IMG/VR virus record: IMGVR_UViG_3300033145_002388
Span: 1 to 64,000 of that record
From: a virus
DNA length: 64,000 nucleotides
Direction: 5' to 3' (one strand)
Below the pieces are notes generated by a model that was given only the letters and a program-made list of their open reading frames with translations, ran no database searches and was not told the DNA's origin. Positions 15,096 to 23,402 of this stretch are shown piece after piece. A program made the position numbers and the translations under genes. Each line of letters opens with the position of its first letter. The stretch's first letter is position 1.

Positions 15096-15484
15096 CTCAA
15101 CAAGAAGTCCAAATTTGGTTAGCAAGTATTGGTGTAAATACGCCTATGGATAATTGGAATTTAAGTAATCGAGCAATTGTTAAAGCTATTTATGTTGATT
15201 ATTTGTATGGGAGAAAACAAATTTTTAAGCTAGAAAATTTAATGGCAGAGGTAAGAGTTAGATTAATAAGAGAAATTGGATTTAGTAGTCTTAAAAATGT
15301 GTATTATGACTGGAGAGGTATAGTTTTTGATACGCCTCAGGAGAATCTGAAGCCTCGTTATAGAGAGTTTTGGGATATTTGCGCACATTATGGTGTTTCT
15401 GATGAAAAACAGCTGAAAAGGGATGAAAATAATCAAATTAATCTTAAAGCTAATGACTATTTCAAAAAAATTAAGAGAACTTAG
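15071..15484 (+). CDS. hypothetical protein, 137 aa
   Basis: The protein is helical with a helix-turn-helix-like start (TQQEVQIWLASIGVNTPMDNW; LSNRAIVKAIYVDYL) and a C-terminal WDICAHYGVSDEKQL segment. No family is recognised. It overlaps the UDG-like gene by 32 bases. Confidence 0.55.
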   Translation: MEKMEEKITQQEVQIWLASIGVNTPMDNWNLSNRAIVKAIYVDYLYGRKQIFKLENLMAEVRVRLIREIGFSSLKNVYYDWRGIVFDTPQENLKPRYREFWDICAHYGVSDEKQLKRDENNQINLKANDYFKKIKRT

Positions 15485-16022
15485 GGACGAGGTTACAGCT
15501 TGTAAAATGTGTAAAGCTAGTAAGTATCGAATTAAGCCCGTAATGGGACAAGGTTCGCACGCTCCTAGGGTTATTTTTATAGGAGAAAGTCCAAGTCGAG
15601 AAGAAAATTTATCAGGTTTTTGTTCGGTACTTAAAAATCAAGTAAAAGAAACTAATTGTTATCTCTGTTATGCTATTAAATGTTTTATTCCTCAATGCCA
15701 TAATTTAACAGATGAAGTAGAAAATTGTTCTGTTTATCTACATTTTCAAATTGAACTGTTAAAACCAGATTTTATAGTTACTTTAGGTATAAATGGTATG
15801 AAAGCAATTCTTAAATTATATTCTGATTTAGAACCTGATTTGGAAAAAGATCATGGGAAAATATTTGATTTGAAATTAGATGGGGGAAAATTTGTTAAGT
15901 ATATTCCTATGAAAAGGTCTAAGATTAAAAAAGGGGGGCTAAATTTAATTTATGAAAACAAAAGGATTAGAGAAAAATTTAAAGCCGAAAAAAGGACAAC
16001 CGACAACAGTAATTACAAATAA
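15453..16022 (+). CDS. family-4-type (Fe-S) uracil-DNA glycosylase
   Basis: The 189-residue form starts MTISKKLRELRDEV; an upstream ATG at 15423 is less likely. It has VTACKMCKASK (C17, C20), RVIFIGESPSREENLSG (a variant of GEAPG..ED.xG), CYLCYAIKCFIPQC, then EVENCSVYLHFQIELLKPDFIVTLG (C92). The four-Cys layout and P..I..LG helix match iron-sulfur UDG proteins, which excise uracil from DNA. The active-site loop is diverged, so the substrate may differ. The end overlaps a small gene by 71 bases. Confidence 0.78.
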   Translation: MTISKKLRELRDEVTACKMCKASKYRIKPVMGQGSHAPRVIFIGESPSREENLSGFCSVLKNQVKETNCYLCYAIKCFIPQCHNLTDEVENCSVYLHFQIELLKPDFIVTLGINGMKAILKLYSDLEPDLEKDHGKIFDLKLDGGKFVKYIPMKRSKIKKGGLNLIYENKRIREKFKAEKRTTDNSNYK

Positions 16023-16089
16023 TAAAGGAAAAAGAATAGAAGCAGATTTTTTGGAGGTTTTACTTAATCTTAATAAATTAACTAAATAA
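15952..16089 (+). CDS. hypothetical protein, 45 aa
   Basis: It has an AATTTATG leader typical of this genome and reads MKTKGLEKNLKPKKGQPTTV, then a short helix (EADFLEVLLNLNKL). It overlaps the end of the UDG-like gene in another frame. It is small, basic and of unknown role. Confidence 0.45.
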   Translation: MKTKGLEKNLKPKKGQPTTVITNNKGKRIEADFLEVLLNLNKLTK

Positions 16090-16093
16090 GCAT

Positions 16094-16231
16094 ATGAAAA
16101 AAACAATTATTAAAATTATTTCTGGCATATTAACATTTTATGGAATATATTTACTTATTTCAGGTAATTTAACAAACGGATTATTAGCTATAATAGCTGG
16201 TGAAATATCTGATATTCCAAAAAATAAATAA
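16094..16231 (+). CDS. small membrane protein, 45 aa
   Basis: This is largely hydrophobic (TIIKIISGILTFYGIYLLIS; GLLAIIAGEI), consistent with two short membrane segments. It starts five bases after the preceding stop. Function unknown. Confidence 0.45.
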   Translation: MKKTIIKIISGILTFYGIYLLISGNLTNGLLAIIAGEISDIPKNK

Positions 16232-16244
16232 ATAATTCTAATTT

Positions 16245-16457
16245 ATGAAAATATTTACATTTCATATTGATACTACTGCTTCTGTTGAGGCAAAAAATAA
16301 ACAAGAAGCAAGAAGTATTATTCAAAATGCTATTGAAAATAACAAAGAAGCAGTAAATGACGAAGCAATTATTATTGATGAAATTATTTCTGGATCACAA
16401 GTTGGAGAACTTATAAATTGGAAGGCTATCATAATTAATTTAACTAAAAATTCATGA
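16245..16457 (+). CDS. DpnD/PcfM-like small protein, 70 aa
   Basis: MKIFTFHIDTTASVEAKNKQ followed by EARSIIQNAIENN matches the pattern of small phage proteins with a beta strand, V.A.s..EA and a helix (DpnD/PcfM-like). The role is unknown. The next gene is a related copy and its start overlaps this stop. Confidence 0.5.
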   Translation: MKIFTFHIDTTASVEAKNKQEARSIIQNAIENNKEAVNDEAIIIDEIISGSQVGELINWKAIIINLTKNS

Positions 16458-16639
16458 AACAAAAATTAAAAATGTTTACTATTAATTATTATTTTAATGG
16501 AAATGGTAAGGTTAATGTTAAAGCAAAAAATGAAGAAGAAGCAAGAGAATTATTTTTTGAGGGAAATTTTGAAAATGAAGAAGAATGGGGAGATCAATAT
16601 CAAATTGACAACATTAAAACAATTAAAGGTCTAAACTAA
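16454..16639 (+). CDS. DpnD/PcfM-like small protein, 61 aa
   Basis: MFTINYYFNGNGKVNVKAKN followed by EEEARELFFEGNF has the same strand-(V.AK.EEEA)-helix layout as the preceding gene, so the two look like a tandem duplication. The start at 16454 overlaps the preceding TGA; an internal Met at residue 7 fits the family N-terminus better. Confidence 0.5.
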   Translation: MKQKLKMFTINYYFNGNGKVNVKAKNEEEARELFFEGNFENEEEWGDQYQIDNIKTIKGLN

Positions 16640-16658
16640 TTAGCTTAACTAAAAATTT

Positions 16659-16826
16659 ATGAAATACATAAAAAATTTAAGCACAGGAAAAGATTTTAAT
16701 GTACAAGACGGTTGGACAAATAAAAAAATTATTATAAGAGAAATCCCCTGGTGGTGTTGGAAACCAATAATTTCTAAAAAAATTATTACTTGGGGTTGTT
16801 GGCAAATAATTTTACCTCATAAATAA
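16659..16826 (+). CDS. hypothetical Trp-rich protein, 55 aa
   Basis: It has the typical AAATTTATG leader. The product MKYIKNLSTGKDFNVQDGWT is followed by IPWWCWKPIISKK and ITWGCWQIILPHK, unusual for five Trp in 55 residues. No family is recognised. Confidence 0.45.
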   Translation: MKYIKNLSTGKDFNVQDGWTNKKIIIREIPWWCWKPIISKKIITWGCWQIILPHK

Positions 16827-16834
16827 AGTTAATT

Positions 16835-17002
16835 ATGAAAAAAATAAATAAAGTTTTATATCAAACAGGAAGAAAATATGAAAGTAAAAGATACCCAATG
16901 ATAAGAATTGCAAATAATCATTTATTAGAAGCAGGATTTAAATATGGAAACTCAATAGAAATTAATTATAAAAAAGATATAATAATTATAAAAAAGTATT
17001 AA
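16835..17002 (+). CDS. SymE-like (SpoVT/AbrB-type) protein, 55 aa
   Basis: The sequence YPMIRIANNHLLEAGFKYGN, then SIEINYKKDIIIIKKY, matches the SymE toxin domain layout (P.IRL...WL..AGF..G..I.V....I.I). In E. coli SymE is an SOS-induced protein now thought to act on nucleic acid. Here it is a stand-alone small gene eight bases after its neighbour, with no visible antisense RNA. Resemblance is clear by eye; a toxic role is not shown. Confidence 0.65.
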   Translation: MKKINKVLYQTGRKYESKRYPMIRIANNHLLEAGFKYGNSIEINYKKDIIIIKKY

Positions 17003-17016
17003 CTAATTTAAAATTT

Positions 17017-17229
17017 ATGAAAAGATTAGCAACAATTAAAGAACTTAAAGGGAGAAAAATTTTATATTTATTAGCTATTGGACATTTAAAGCTCTATTTA
17101 AAAGAACTTTTAAGGGGAAATTCAAAACATAAAGGATCAGAGGGAAAAATGTATACTCATTTAGAATTAGCAAAAGCTAATTTTTCTCAATGGATTTTTC
17201 CTCCTCATTATAAAGATAGATTAAATTAA
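17017..17229 (+). CDS. hypothetical protein, 70 aa
   Basis: This is a basic, helical protein (KILYLLAIGHLKLYLKELLR) with a C-terminal FSQWIFPPHYKDRL. No family is recognised. It sits in the small-gene row with the AAATTTATG leader. Confidence 0.5.
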   Translation: MKRLATIKELKGRKILYLLAIGHLKLYLKELLRGNSKHKGSEGKMYTHLELAKANFSQWIFPPHYKDRLN

Positions 17230-17233
17230 ATTT

Positions 17234-17443
17234 ATGGAAAATAAAAATTTTAAACAATTTATTGTTAAAACAATATGTCGTGCTGATTTAATTAATTATT
17301 TATCAACTAAACAAATTGATAAACTTGATGATGATGATATGCAAGCTCTTGCAAGTAAAATTGGAGATAGTTTATCTGAATCTTATTGGGTTTCAGTTAA
17401 AACATTAGTAGATGAGTGTGATATTTTTGATTTAAAAGGTTAA
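17234..17443 (+). CDS. hypothetical protein, 69 aa
   Basis: This is an acidic helical protein with LSTKQIDKLDDDDMQALASK and a short C-terminal part. The layout (helix, acidic loop, M..LA..IGD.L) recalls small phage proteins that carry one helical bundle. Function unknown. Confidence 0.5.
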   Translation: MENKNFKQFIVKTICRADLINYLSTKQIDKLDDDDMQALASKIGDSLSESYWVSVKTLVDECDIFDLKG

Positions 17444-17453
17444 CTTTATATTT

Positions 17454-17714
17454 ATGAAATTATTTAAAGTAAAATTTAATTCTAGATTATTTGATGAAAT
17501 GAAATTACAGAAAATTCTTGAAAGAAATTCTAATCTTAAATTAGATATTTCTAGGATTAAGAATATAACTTTACAAATTGATCCTGCTTATCGATCAGGT
17601 ATTTTAATTTGTAAAAATAAAAATAAAGTCGAAGTAGTCAGAGAGCGATGTGTTCCAGTTGGTTTAGATGATATTGATAGTGATTTTGAATTGCTTTGTG
17701 AATATGAGGTATAA
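17454..17714 (+). CDS. hypothetical protein, 86 aa
   Basis: This mixed alpha/beta small protein has ISRIKNITLQIDPAYRSGIL and VPVGLDDIDSDFELLCEYEV. No family is recognised. It stops two bases before the rtcB start and is likely co-transcribed with it. Confidence 0.5.
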   Translation: MKLFKVKFNSRLFDEMKLQKILERNSNLKLDISRIKNITLQIDPAYRSGILICKNKNKVEVVRERCVPVGLDDIDSDFELLCEYEV

Positions 17715-17715
17715 T

Positions 17716-18903
17716 ATGAAAAAAGTTTTAGTTTTACAAAAAAAATTAATAAAACTTTGGTCTGAAAATATTGAAGAAGGCGCATTAATTCAGCTAAAAA
17801 ATCTTGCTAATTTACCATTTATTTTTAAGTGGATTTGTGCTATGCCAGATTGTCATCAAGGTTATGGTATGCCTATTGGTGGCGTAATGGCAACACAAGA
17901 TGTTATAGTTCCTAATTGTGTAGGAGTTGATATTGGATGTGGTATATGTGCTGTAAGGACTTTTTTAACTGAAATAAATACTGATACTCTTAAGGAAATA
18001 ATAGGGAAAATTAGGGAAGTTATACCAGTTGGGTTTAACAAACATAAAGAAAAATTACATTCAGGATTTTTACCAACTTATAAATTTGATACTGATTCAA
18101 AAACTTGTCCAATAGTTTATCAAGAATGGGATAATGCTAGAAAATCTATCGGAACTCTTGGAGGAGGAAATCATTTTATAGAAATTCAAAAAGGCTCTGA
18201 TGGATATATTTGGATTATGATACATAGTGGTTCAAGAAATTTAGGATATAAAGTAGCTAAACATTATAACGAAATTGCAAAGAAACTAAATAAAGAATGG
18301 TTTAGTTCGGTTCCAGAAAAATATGAATTAGCATTTTTACCCATTAAGAGTAAAGAAGGAAAAGCATATTTAAGAGAGATGAAATATTGTATCGAATTTG
18401 CTTTTGCTAATAGAAAGTTAATGATGCAACGAATTATAGAAATATTTTGTAATCAATTTAATATAGAAAATGTTGAAGATAGTTTTGATAAGTTAATAAA
18501 CATAGCTCATAATTATGTTTCATTAGAAAATCATTTTGGAAAAAATGTTTGGGTTCATAGAAAGGGCGCAACACTTGCCAAGAAAGGAACAATAGGAATA
18601 ATTCCAGGAAGTCAGGGAACTAAATCATATATTGTGGAGGGTCTTGGAAATCCAGATAGTTTTATGTCTTGTTCTCATGGAGCTGGAAGAATTATGGGAA
18701 GAAATCAAGCTAGAAAAGATTTAAATTTAAAAGAACAACAAGATAAATTAGATAAACAGGGTATTATTCATTCAATTAGAGGAATTGAGGATTTAGATGA
18801 AGCTCCTGATGCTTATAAAGATATTTCACAAGTAATGGAAAATCAAAAAGATTTAGTGAAAGTTTTGGTCGAGCTTTCACCATTAGCAGTTATTAAAGGT
18901 TAA
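17716..18903 (+). CDS. rtcB: RtcB RNA ligase
   Basis: The start is MKKVLVLQKKLIKLW at 17716; upstream Mets are in the overlap with the preceding gene. Conserved RtcB motifs appear in order: MPDCHQGYGMPIGG (residues 43-56), VGVDIGCG with metal-binding D72 and C75, GTLGGGNHFIE, HSGSRNLG, HRKGA, IPGSQGTKSYIVEG, and SCSHGAGR with the guanylated His. At 395 residues it is shorter than E. coli RtcB (408) but looks complete. It joins 2',3'-cyclic phosphate to 5'-OH RNA ends, so it could repair tRNAs cut by host anticodon nucleases. Confidence 0.96.
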   Translation: MKKVLVLQKKLIKLWSENIEEGALIQLKNLANLPFIFKWICAMPDCHQGYGMPIGGVMATQDVIVPNCVGVDIGCGICAVRTFLTEINTDTLKEIIGKIREVIPVGFNKHKEKLHSGFLPTYKFDTDSKTCPIVYQEWDNARKSIGTLGGGNHFIEIQKGSDGYIWIMIHSGSRNLGYKVAKHYNEIAKKLNKEWFSSVPEKYELAFLPIKSKEGKAYLREMKYCIEFAFANRKLMMQRIIEIFCNQFNIENVEDSFDKLINIAHNYVSLENHFGKNVWVHRKGATLAKKGTIGIIPGSQGTKSYIVEGLGNPDSFMSCSHGAGRIMGRNQARKDLNLKEQQDKLDKQGIIHSIRGIEDLDEAPDAYKDISQVMENQKDLVKVLVELSPLAVIKG

Positions 18904-18904
18904 A

Positions 18905-19441
18905 ATGAAAAAAGTAAAATGTTTTAAGTGTAATAAAAAAGGAAATGCTAGAGAGTTTACTCATGTTTTTACTCTTAGTGTTTCAGATTTAAAACACTTA
19001 AAAGAATTAAAAAAGAATTATAATGGACAAATTTTGAATTATCAAGAGATAAAGAAACAATTTAATGATGAGAGTAAAGCAAGAAAACAATTAAAGAAAA
19101 CTAATTTCAATTTTCATATGTCTGATGTTGCTTATGAATTACATATTACCAATTTAATGAAATTACAAAGACTAATTAAAGAAAAAAAGCTTAAGATAAG
19201 AGGAAAAATTTGGAAAGCAAAAGATTTTAAGAATATTGGTCCTTCGGGTTTAAAAATTGATTTTAAGCGCTGTATTTGGATTTGTAAGAAATGTTTTGAA
19301 CATACTTGTAAAAGATGTTCGATAGGTTTGTCTAATGAATGGCGTTGTCGATGTGAGGTTTATCATGGAGAATTTTATCCCAAGCATCCTAATTATTGTA
19401 AGAAATGTTGGGATGAAATGAAGCATGAGAAAAAAACTTAA
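18905..19441 (+). CDS. Cys-rich zinc-ribbon protein, 178 aa
   Basis: An N-terminal CFKCNKKG half-ribbon is followed by a basic helical middle. A Cys/His-rich end reads CIWICKKCFEHTCKRCSIG, then WRCRCEVYHG and NYCKKCWDEM. At least two zinc sites are likely. It starts one base after the rtcB stop, so it may assist RNA binding by RtcB. That link is inference from position. Confidence 0.6.
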   Translation: MKKVKCFKCNKKGNAREFTHVFTLSVSDLKHLKELKKNYNGQILNYQEIKKQFNDESKARKQLKKTNFNFHMSDVAYELHITNLMKLQRLIKEKKLKIRGKIWKAKDFKNIGPSGLKIDFKRCIWICKKCFEHTCKRCSIGLSNEWRCRCEVYHGEFYPKHPNYCKKCWDEMKHEKKT

Positions 19442-19467
19442 AGATTTAATTAATTAAAAAAATTTAT

Positions 19468-19785
19468 ATGAAAGAACTTAAAAAAACTATTGAAGAAATA
19501 GTTAAACATGGTGATGCTAGTAAGATTACTGAAAGAATTATGAAAGTAATTAAGGATTTGCCAAAATTTAATAGTTATTCTTCTATTTCAGATATAAAAA
19601 ATAGAAGTATTTCTGCTAGAGTTGCCTTAAGGGCAGCAATAAATGCTTGGGATAAAATAGATACCACTAATTTAAAGAATGTTCAAGAATTAGCAAATGA
19701 TTATTATGTTTGGCTTAGAGTTAAACAAGAAGCAGGAATGCTTAAAGAGGTTACTAAAGAGATAAATAAAATTGAACCTTTTTAA
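19468..19785 (+). CDS. hypothetical helical protein, 105 aa
   Basis: The protein is all helical, with an Ala-rich middle (ISARVALRAAINAWDKI) and LANDYYVWLRVKQEAG. It precedes the AAA ATPase by 45 bases and may belong to the same transcript. No family is recognised. Confidence 0.55.
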   Translation: MKELKKTIEEIVKHGDASKITERIMKVIKDLPKFNSYSSISDIKNRSISARVALRAAINAWDKIDTTNLKNVQELANDYYVWLRVKQEAGMLKEVTKEINKIEPF

Positions 19786-19830
19786 GAGATGAATTTAGTC
19801 TTATATAATTAAGTTAATAAAAAAAAGCTT

Positions 19831-20949
19831 ATGTATCCAGTAAATTTAAAGCAACTTAATGAGTTGCTTCCTTATTATTACAAGTTAAACAAACCTTTGT
19901 ATTTATGGGGAAAACCAAGTACTGCAAAGTCTTCTATTATTAGACAATTTGCACAAGAAGAAGCGGTTAGACAAAAATTAAAATATTCTGAAGATGAATT
20001 TGGTCCAGATATCTTTACATGTAAAGTAATTCCTTTATCACAATTTGATGCTCCAGATTTAAGAGGAATGCCAGAAATAAAAAACAATACAACTGTATTT
20101 ATTCCAGGAGCAGAACTTCCTCGGGATGGCCAAGGAATTATTTTCTTTGATGAAATGAATTTAGCTGATGAAATTGTTCGTAAGAGTATGTATATGTATA
20201 TTTTAGAGGGAAGATATTCTAACCTTCCTCCTGTTGTAGACAAAGAAGGTAAATTAAAATATTGGAGAATTGCTGCTAGTAATGATGAAAGTGATTTTAG
20301 TAATGTTGGAAGATTAAGATTAGCTTTACTTAGAAGATTTCATCATTTAGAAGTGGTACCTGACTCAAAAGAAATTACAGATTATTTTTCTAAGATAGGG
20401 GGAAATCCAATGGTGATTGCTTTTTTACTTAATTATCCATCTGAATTATTTCCTCAACCTTATGATGAAAAGATGCTTGAATTAAAAGCTAATCCTTTTC
20501 CATGTATGTGGGAATCAATATCTGATTTTATGAATGCAAATCCAAAAATTAAATCTTCTCAATTAAGAATATTTGTTTCTTCTGCGGTTGGTAATGGCGC
20601 AGGCGCAAAATTTATAGGATTTATTACACTAGCTTCTAAATTAAAAATAGATGATTTAATAAAGAATCCGAAATTAGAAATTGAAAAAATATCTAAAGAA
20701 CCTGAAAAAATTTCATTGCTGTATGCAGTAATTGCTACTTTACAAGATAGATGGAATCATAATAAATTAACTCCAGCTCAAGTCGAAGGAGTTATAACAT
20801 TCCTAGATTTAGAATTTCAAACTGCTTTTTTGAAAATGTTAATAGGAAATAGTAAAGGAAAAAGAAGATTGCCGAAACTTTTAGAATGTCCAAAAATTGT
20901 TAAGATAATGGAAAATTTAGGAGTCTATTTTGGTGATGATAATGAATAA
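19831..20949 (+). CDS. MoxR-type AAA ATPase, 372 aa
   Basis: Walker A is GKPSTAKSS (residues 27-35, Ala in place of the last Gly). QFDAPDLRGMPE is the MoxR-like loop after the first strand. Walker B is GIIFFDEMN (about residues 106-114) followed by ADEIVRKSMYMYILEGRY; sensor 1 is RIAASNDESD, and LRLALLRRFHHLEV carries the arginine finger region. MoxR ATPases act with VWA proteins as chaperones or assembly factors, and the next gene is such a partner, overlapping by eight bases. Confidence 0.88.
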   Translation: MYPVNLKQLNELLPYYYKLNKPLYLWGKPSTAKSSIIRQFAQEEAVRQKLKYSEDEFGPDIFTCKVIPLSQFDAPDLRGMPEIKNNTTVFIPGAELPRDGQGIIFFDEMNLADEIVRKSMYMYILEGRYSNLPPVVDKEGKLKYWRIAASNDESDFSNVGRLRLALLRRFHHLEVVPDSKEITDYFSKIGGNPMVIAFLLNYPSELFPQPYDEKMLELKANPFPCMWESISDFMNANPKIKSSQLRIFVSSAVGNGAGAKFIGFITLASKLKIDDLIKNPKLEIEKISKEPEKISLLYAVIATLQDRWNHNKLTPAQVEGVITFLDLEFQTAFLKMLIGNSKGKRRLPKLLECPKIVKIMENLGVYFGDDNE

Positions 20950-22141
20950 AGAAAGATTTATGAAAGCAAAAATTCAAATGTTAGTTGATCAACCTTTCTT
21001 TGGACAGCTAGCTTCTTATTTAATTCCTATTGTAAATGATAAAATTTGTCCAACAATGGGTGTTAATCAATTGGGAGAATTATTTGTAAATTCTAAATGG
21101 GTTGATGCTTTAGCTTTTAATGAATTGAAAGGAGTTCTTATGCATGAAATATTACATTTAGCTTTCTTGCATCCTGTAAGATCAAAAGTTTTTGATAAGA
21201 AATTATATAATATTGCTGCTGATTTAAAAATAAATGATTTGTTATTAAATGGAGAAAAATATAAAGTAAATTTGCCGAAGGATGGATTTCTTCCTAATTA
21301 TAATCATAGTTGGGAAATGGATAAAATTAAAATAGAAAAAATTGACGAGAAAACTACTGAACAAATTTATTATGAATTAGAAAAAGTTTATGAGACTTTG
21401 AAAGATAAAAAATATAGACAAGATTTAATAATTGTTTCTGATAGAGATCAAAATAAGGAGTCTAAATCAGGATCTAAGTCACAATCAAAAAAGTATTCAG
21501 AAATTTCAGCAGAAAAATTACAACAAGCTAAAGATTTATGGACCGATAGAGTTAATTCAATTAAGATTCAAGGACTTTTACCAGGAGAAATTTCAAGAGC
21601 TTTAAATTCTTTAAGAGCGCATAAAATTACTTGGAATTCTTGGTTACACGGAAGATTTGCTCGATTAATTAAAGAAAGATCTTGGAGTCGTCCAAGTAAA
21701 CGTTGGCTTCCTTGGTATTTTCCTGCTTCTACTAAAGTTAAAGGCTTACGTTGTGTAATAGGAGTTGATACTTCAGGTTCAATTTCAGATAAAGAATATT
21801 CGGAAATTATTTCCGAACTTTATGGAATCTATGTTGATTACAGAGGTGCTGTTGAAATGATTGTACTTGGTTGTGATTCTAAAGTACATAATGTTTATAA
21901 TTTCAAAGATAATGAACAGGAGAAATTAAAGAAGATTAAAATGACTGGAGGAGGAGGAACAGATTTTCGTCCAGTATTTAATTGGATTAAAACAAAATTA
22001 AGACAACCAGTCGATTGTCTTATATATTTTACAGATGGGTGTGGAAGTTTTCCTCAAAATTCTAATTTACCTTTTGAGGTGATTTGGGTTATTACTTCAA
22101 ATATTGAGCCCCCATTTGGAAAAAGATTAAGTCTAAAATAA
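20942..22141 (+). CDS. DUF2201-type metallopeptidase-like protein with VWA domain
   Basis: The 399-residue form starts MNKERFMKAKIQM; upstream starts (20930, 20936) lie inside the previous gene. The N-terminal part has LMHEILHLAFLHP (HEILH at residues 68-72) as in DUF2201_N. A helical middle with a Ser/Lys-rich linker follows. The C-terminal VWA domain has CVIGVDTSGSIS (MIDAS D.S.S, about 273-282), VLGCDSKVHNVY and TGGGGTDFRPVF. It is the expected partner of the upstream MoxR ATPase. One palindrome copy lies inside the VWA coding region. Confidence 0.85.
   Translation: MNKERFMKAKIQMLVDQPFFGQLASYLIPIVNDKICPTMGVNQLGELFVNSKWVDALAFNELKGVLMHEILHLAFLHPVRSKVFDKKLYNIAADLKINDLLLNGEKYKVNLPKDGFLPNYNHSWEMDKIKIEKIDEKTTEQIYYELEKVYETLKDKKYRQDLIIVSDRDQNKESKSGSKSQSKKYSEISAEKLQQAKDLWTDRVNSIKIQGLLPGEISRALNSLRAHKITWNSWLHGRFARLIKERSWSRPSKRWLPWYFPASTKVKGLRCVIGVDTSGSISDKEYSEIISELYGIYVDYRGAVEMIVLGCDSKVHNVYNFKDNEQEKLKKIKMTGGGGTDFRPVFNWIKTKLRQPVDCLIYFTDGCGSFPQNSNLPFEVIWVITSNIEPPFGKRLSLK
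21799..21818. repeat. 17-bp palindrome, copy 2
   Basis: TTCGGAAATTATTTCCGAA here is a full 19-bp palindrome around one central base. It is inside the VWA domain and read as S-E-I-I-S-E. The Ser codons TCG and TCC are rare in this genome. Confidence 0.7.
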
Positions 22142-22146
22142 ATATT

Positions 22147-22383
22147 ATGGCAGAAACAAAAATTAAAGTTCAAAAAGAAATATATGATTTTAAGTTATCA
22201 TTTTCAATTGATAAAAAAGTAGAAACTCAAGGTTCGTATTCTCCTGATTATAGATTATTAAGAACGATGGATCAAGGTAGTTTTATTTTTCGTTGTAAAA
22301 GTTTAGAAGAAGCAAGAGAGTTTAGTCGGGCTTTTCTTTCATTATTAAAATTAAATAAAGAAAATGGAAATAAAGAAAAATAA
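22147..22383 (+). CDS. hypothetical protein, 78 aa
   Basis: It has a beta-rich middle (YDFKLSFSIDKKVETQGSYS; DQGSFIFRCK) and a C-terminal helix (LEEAREFSRAFLSLLKL). No family is recognised. It sits between the VWA gene and the two large unknowns of the same module and overlaps the next gene by 20 bases. Confidence 0.55.
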   Translation: MAETKIKVQKEIYDFKLSFSIDKKVETQGSYSPDYRLLRTMDQGSFIFRCKSLEEAREFSRAFLSLLKLNKENGNKEK

Positions 22384-23398
22384 AATTGAAAAATTTAAAC
22401 TTCCTTTAAAATCAGATATTCTAAAATATTTTGAAGAATTAAAGGAAATAGATCTTAGAATAGAAAAGGAACAACAAGAAGTAGAAAATAAGTATTCTAC
22501 ACAAAAACTTAATGCACAATTTAAATTAGCAAAAGAAAAAATAAAATTTCATTTAAATTTAGAAAGAGAATTAAGAAAGAAAAAATATTTAGAAGCTTTT
22601 AATCTTTTAAAAGTAGTTAAAAGATTTCAATCTAATTTGAATTATGCATTATATTTTGCTTGTGTAAAATTAGAAAGGATAGTTATAGATGGTTTTACTT
22701 TTCGTCCATATATTTCTTGGGATTCAAAAGTAGGAGCTGATTTTTTTCATTATAAATGTCAGCTTCCCTTAAAAAAATTAATAGCACTTTTTGATAAAGA
22801 TCTTAAAATTTATCAAGAAAATAACAAATGGTTTTTGAATAAATTAGATTTATCAGTAATTTATGAACATCCAGCGGTAAATAAAGCTCTATTTTTAAAG
22901 CTCCTGAAAATTAAGAAAAAAATTCAAGATGTAATTGAGGAACTCGATCTTTATAATGTTTGTGGTTATAATTCAATTATGATTAACTTACCTGAATCTA
23001 ATTTTGAAATTACTGAAAATGCTATTATATGCAGAGTGGGATCTTATTATAATGTAGAATCTTTTAAATTTTTATTTTCGAAAGATAATAATGAAGTATC
23101 CAGACTTGATCCTAAATTCAGATTTGAATTGGTTTATAAAGAAATAGATAATTTTTTATTGTTAAATTATGATGAAGCGATTAAAAAATATCCTGTTTTT
23201 GATTTTATAGATTCATTAAAGTATGATCTTTGCAAAGAAGATAAGATAACAAATTTACTTTCTGCTTTACAAAGTAATATTTTAATTAATACTCTTGATA
23301 AAATTAGAAGGCTTATTGATGTAATAAATGTAGAAGCTGAAAAATTATCTTGTTATGAGAAAAGGTCATTAAGTTTAATTAAATTACTTAAAAAATAA
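22364..23398 (+). CDS. hypothetical protein, 344 aa
   Basis: A coiled-coil N-terminus (residues about 20-75, LKEIDLRIEKEQQEVENKYS then lysine-rich helices) precedes a mixed alpha/beta body of about 200 residues and a helical end. No enzyme motif is recognised. Its position, between the VWA metallopeptidase and a second HEIMH protein, suggests a subunit or substrate adaptor of the MoxR/VWA module. That is inference. Confidence 0.6.
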   Translation: MEIKKNKIEKFKLPLKSDILKYFEELKEIDLRIEKEQQEVENKYSTQKLNAQFKLAKEKIKFHLNLERELRKKKYLEAFNLLKVVKRFQSNLNYALYFACVKLERIVIDGFTFRPYISWDSKVGADFFHYKCQLPLKKLIALFDKDLKIYQENNKWFLNKLDLSVIYEHPAVNKALFLKLLKIKKKIQDVIEELDLYNVCGYNSIMINLPESNFEITENAIICRVGSYYNVESFKFLFSKDNNEVSRLDPKFRFELVYKEIDNFLLLNYDEAIKKYPVFDFIDSLKYDLCKEDKITNLLSALQSNILINTLDKIRRLIDVINVEAEKLSCYEKRSLSLIKLLKK

Positions 23399-23402
23399 TT
23401 GT

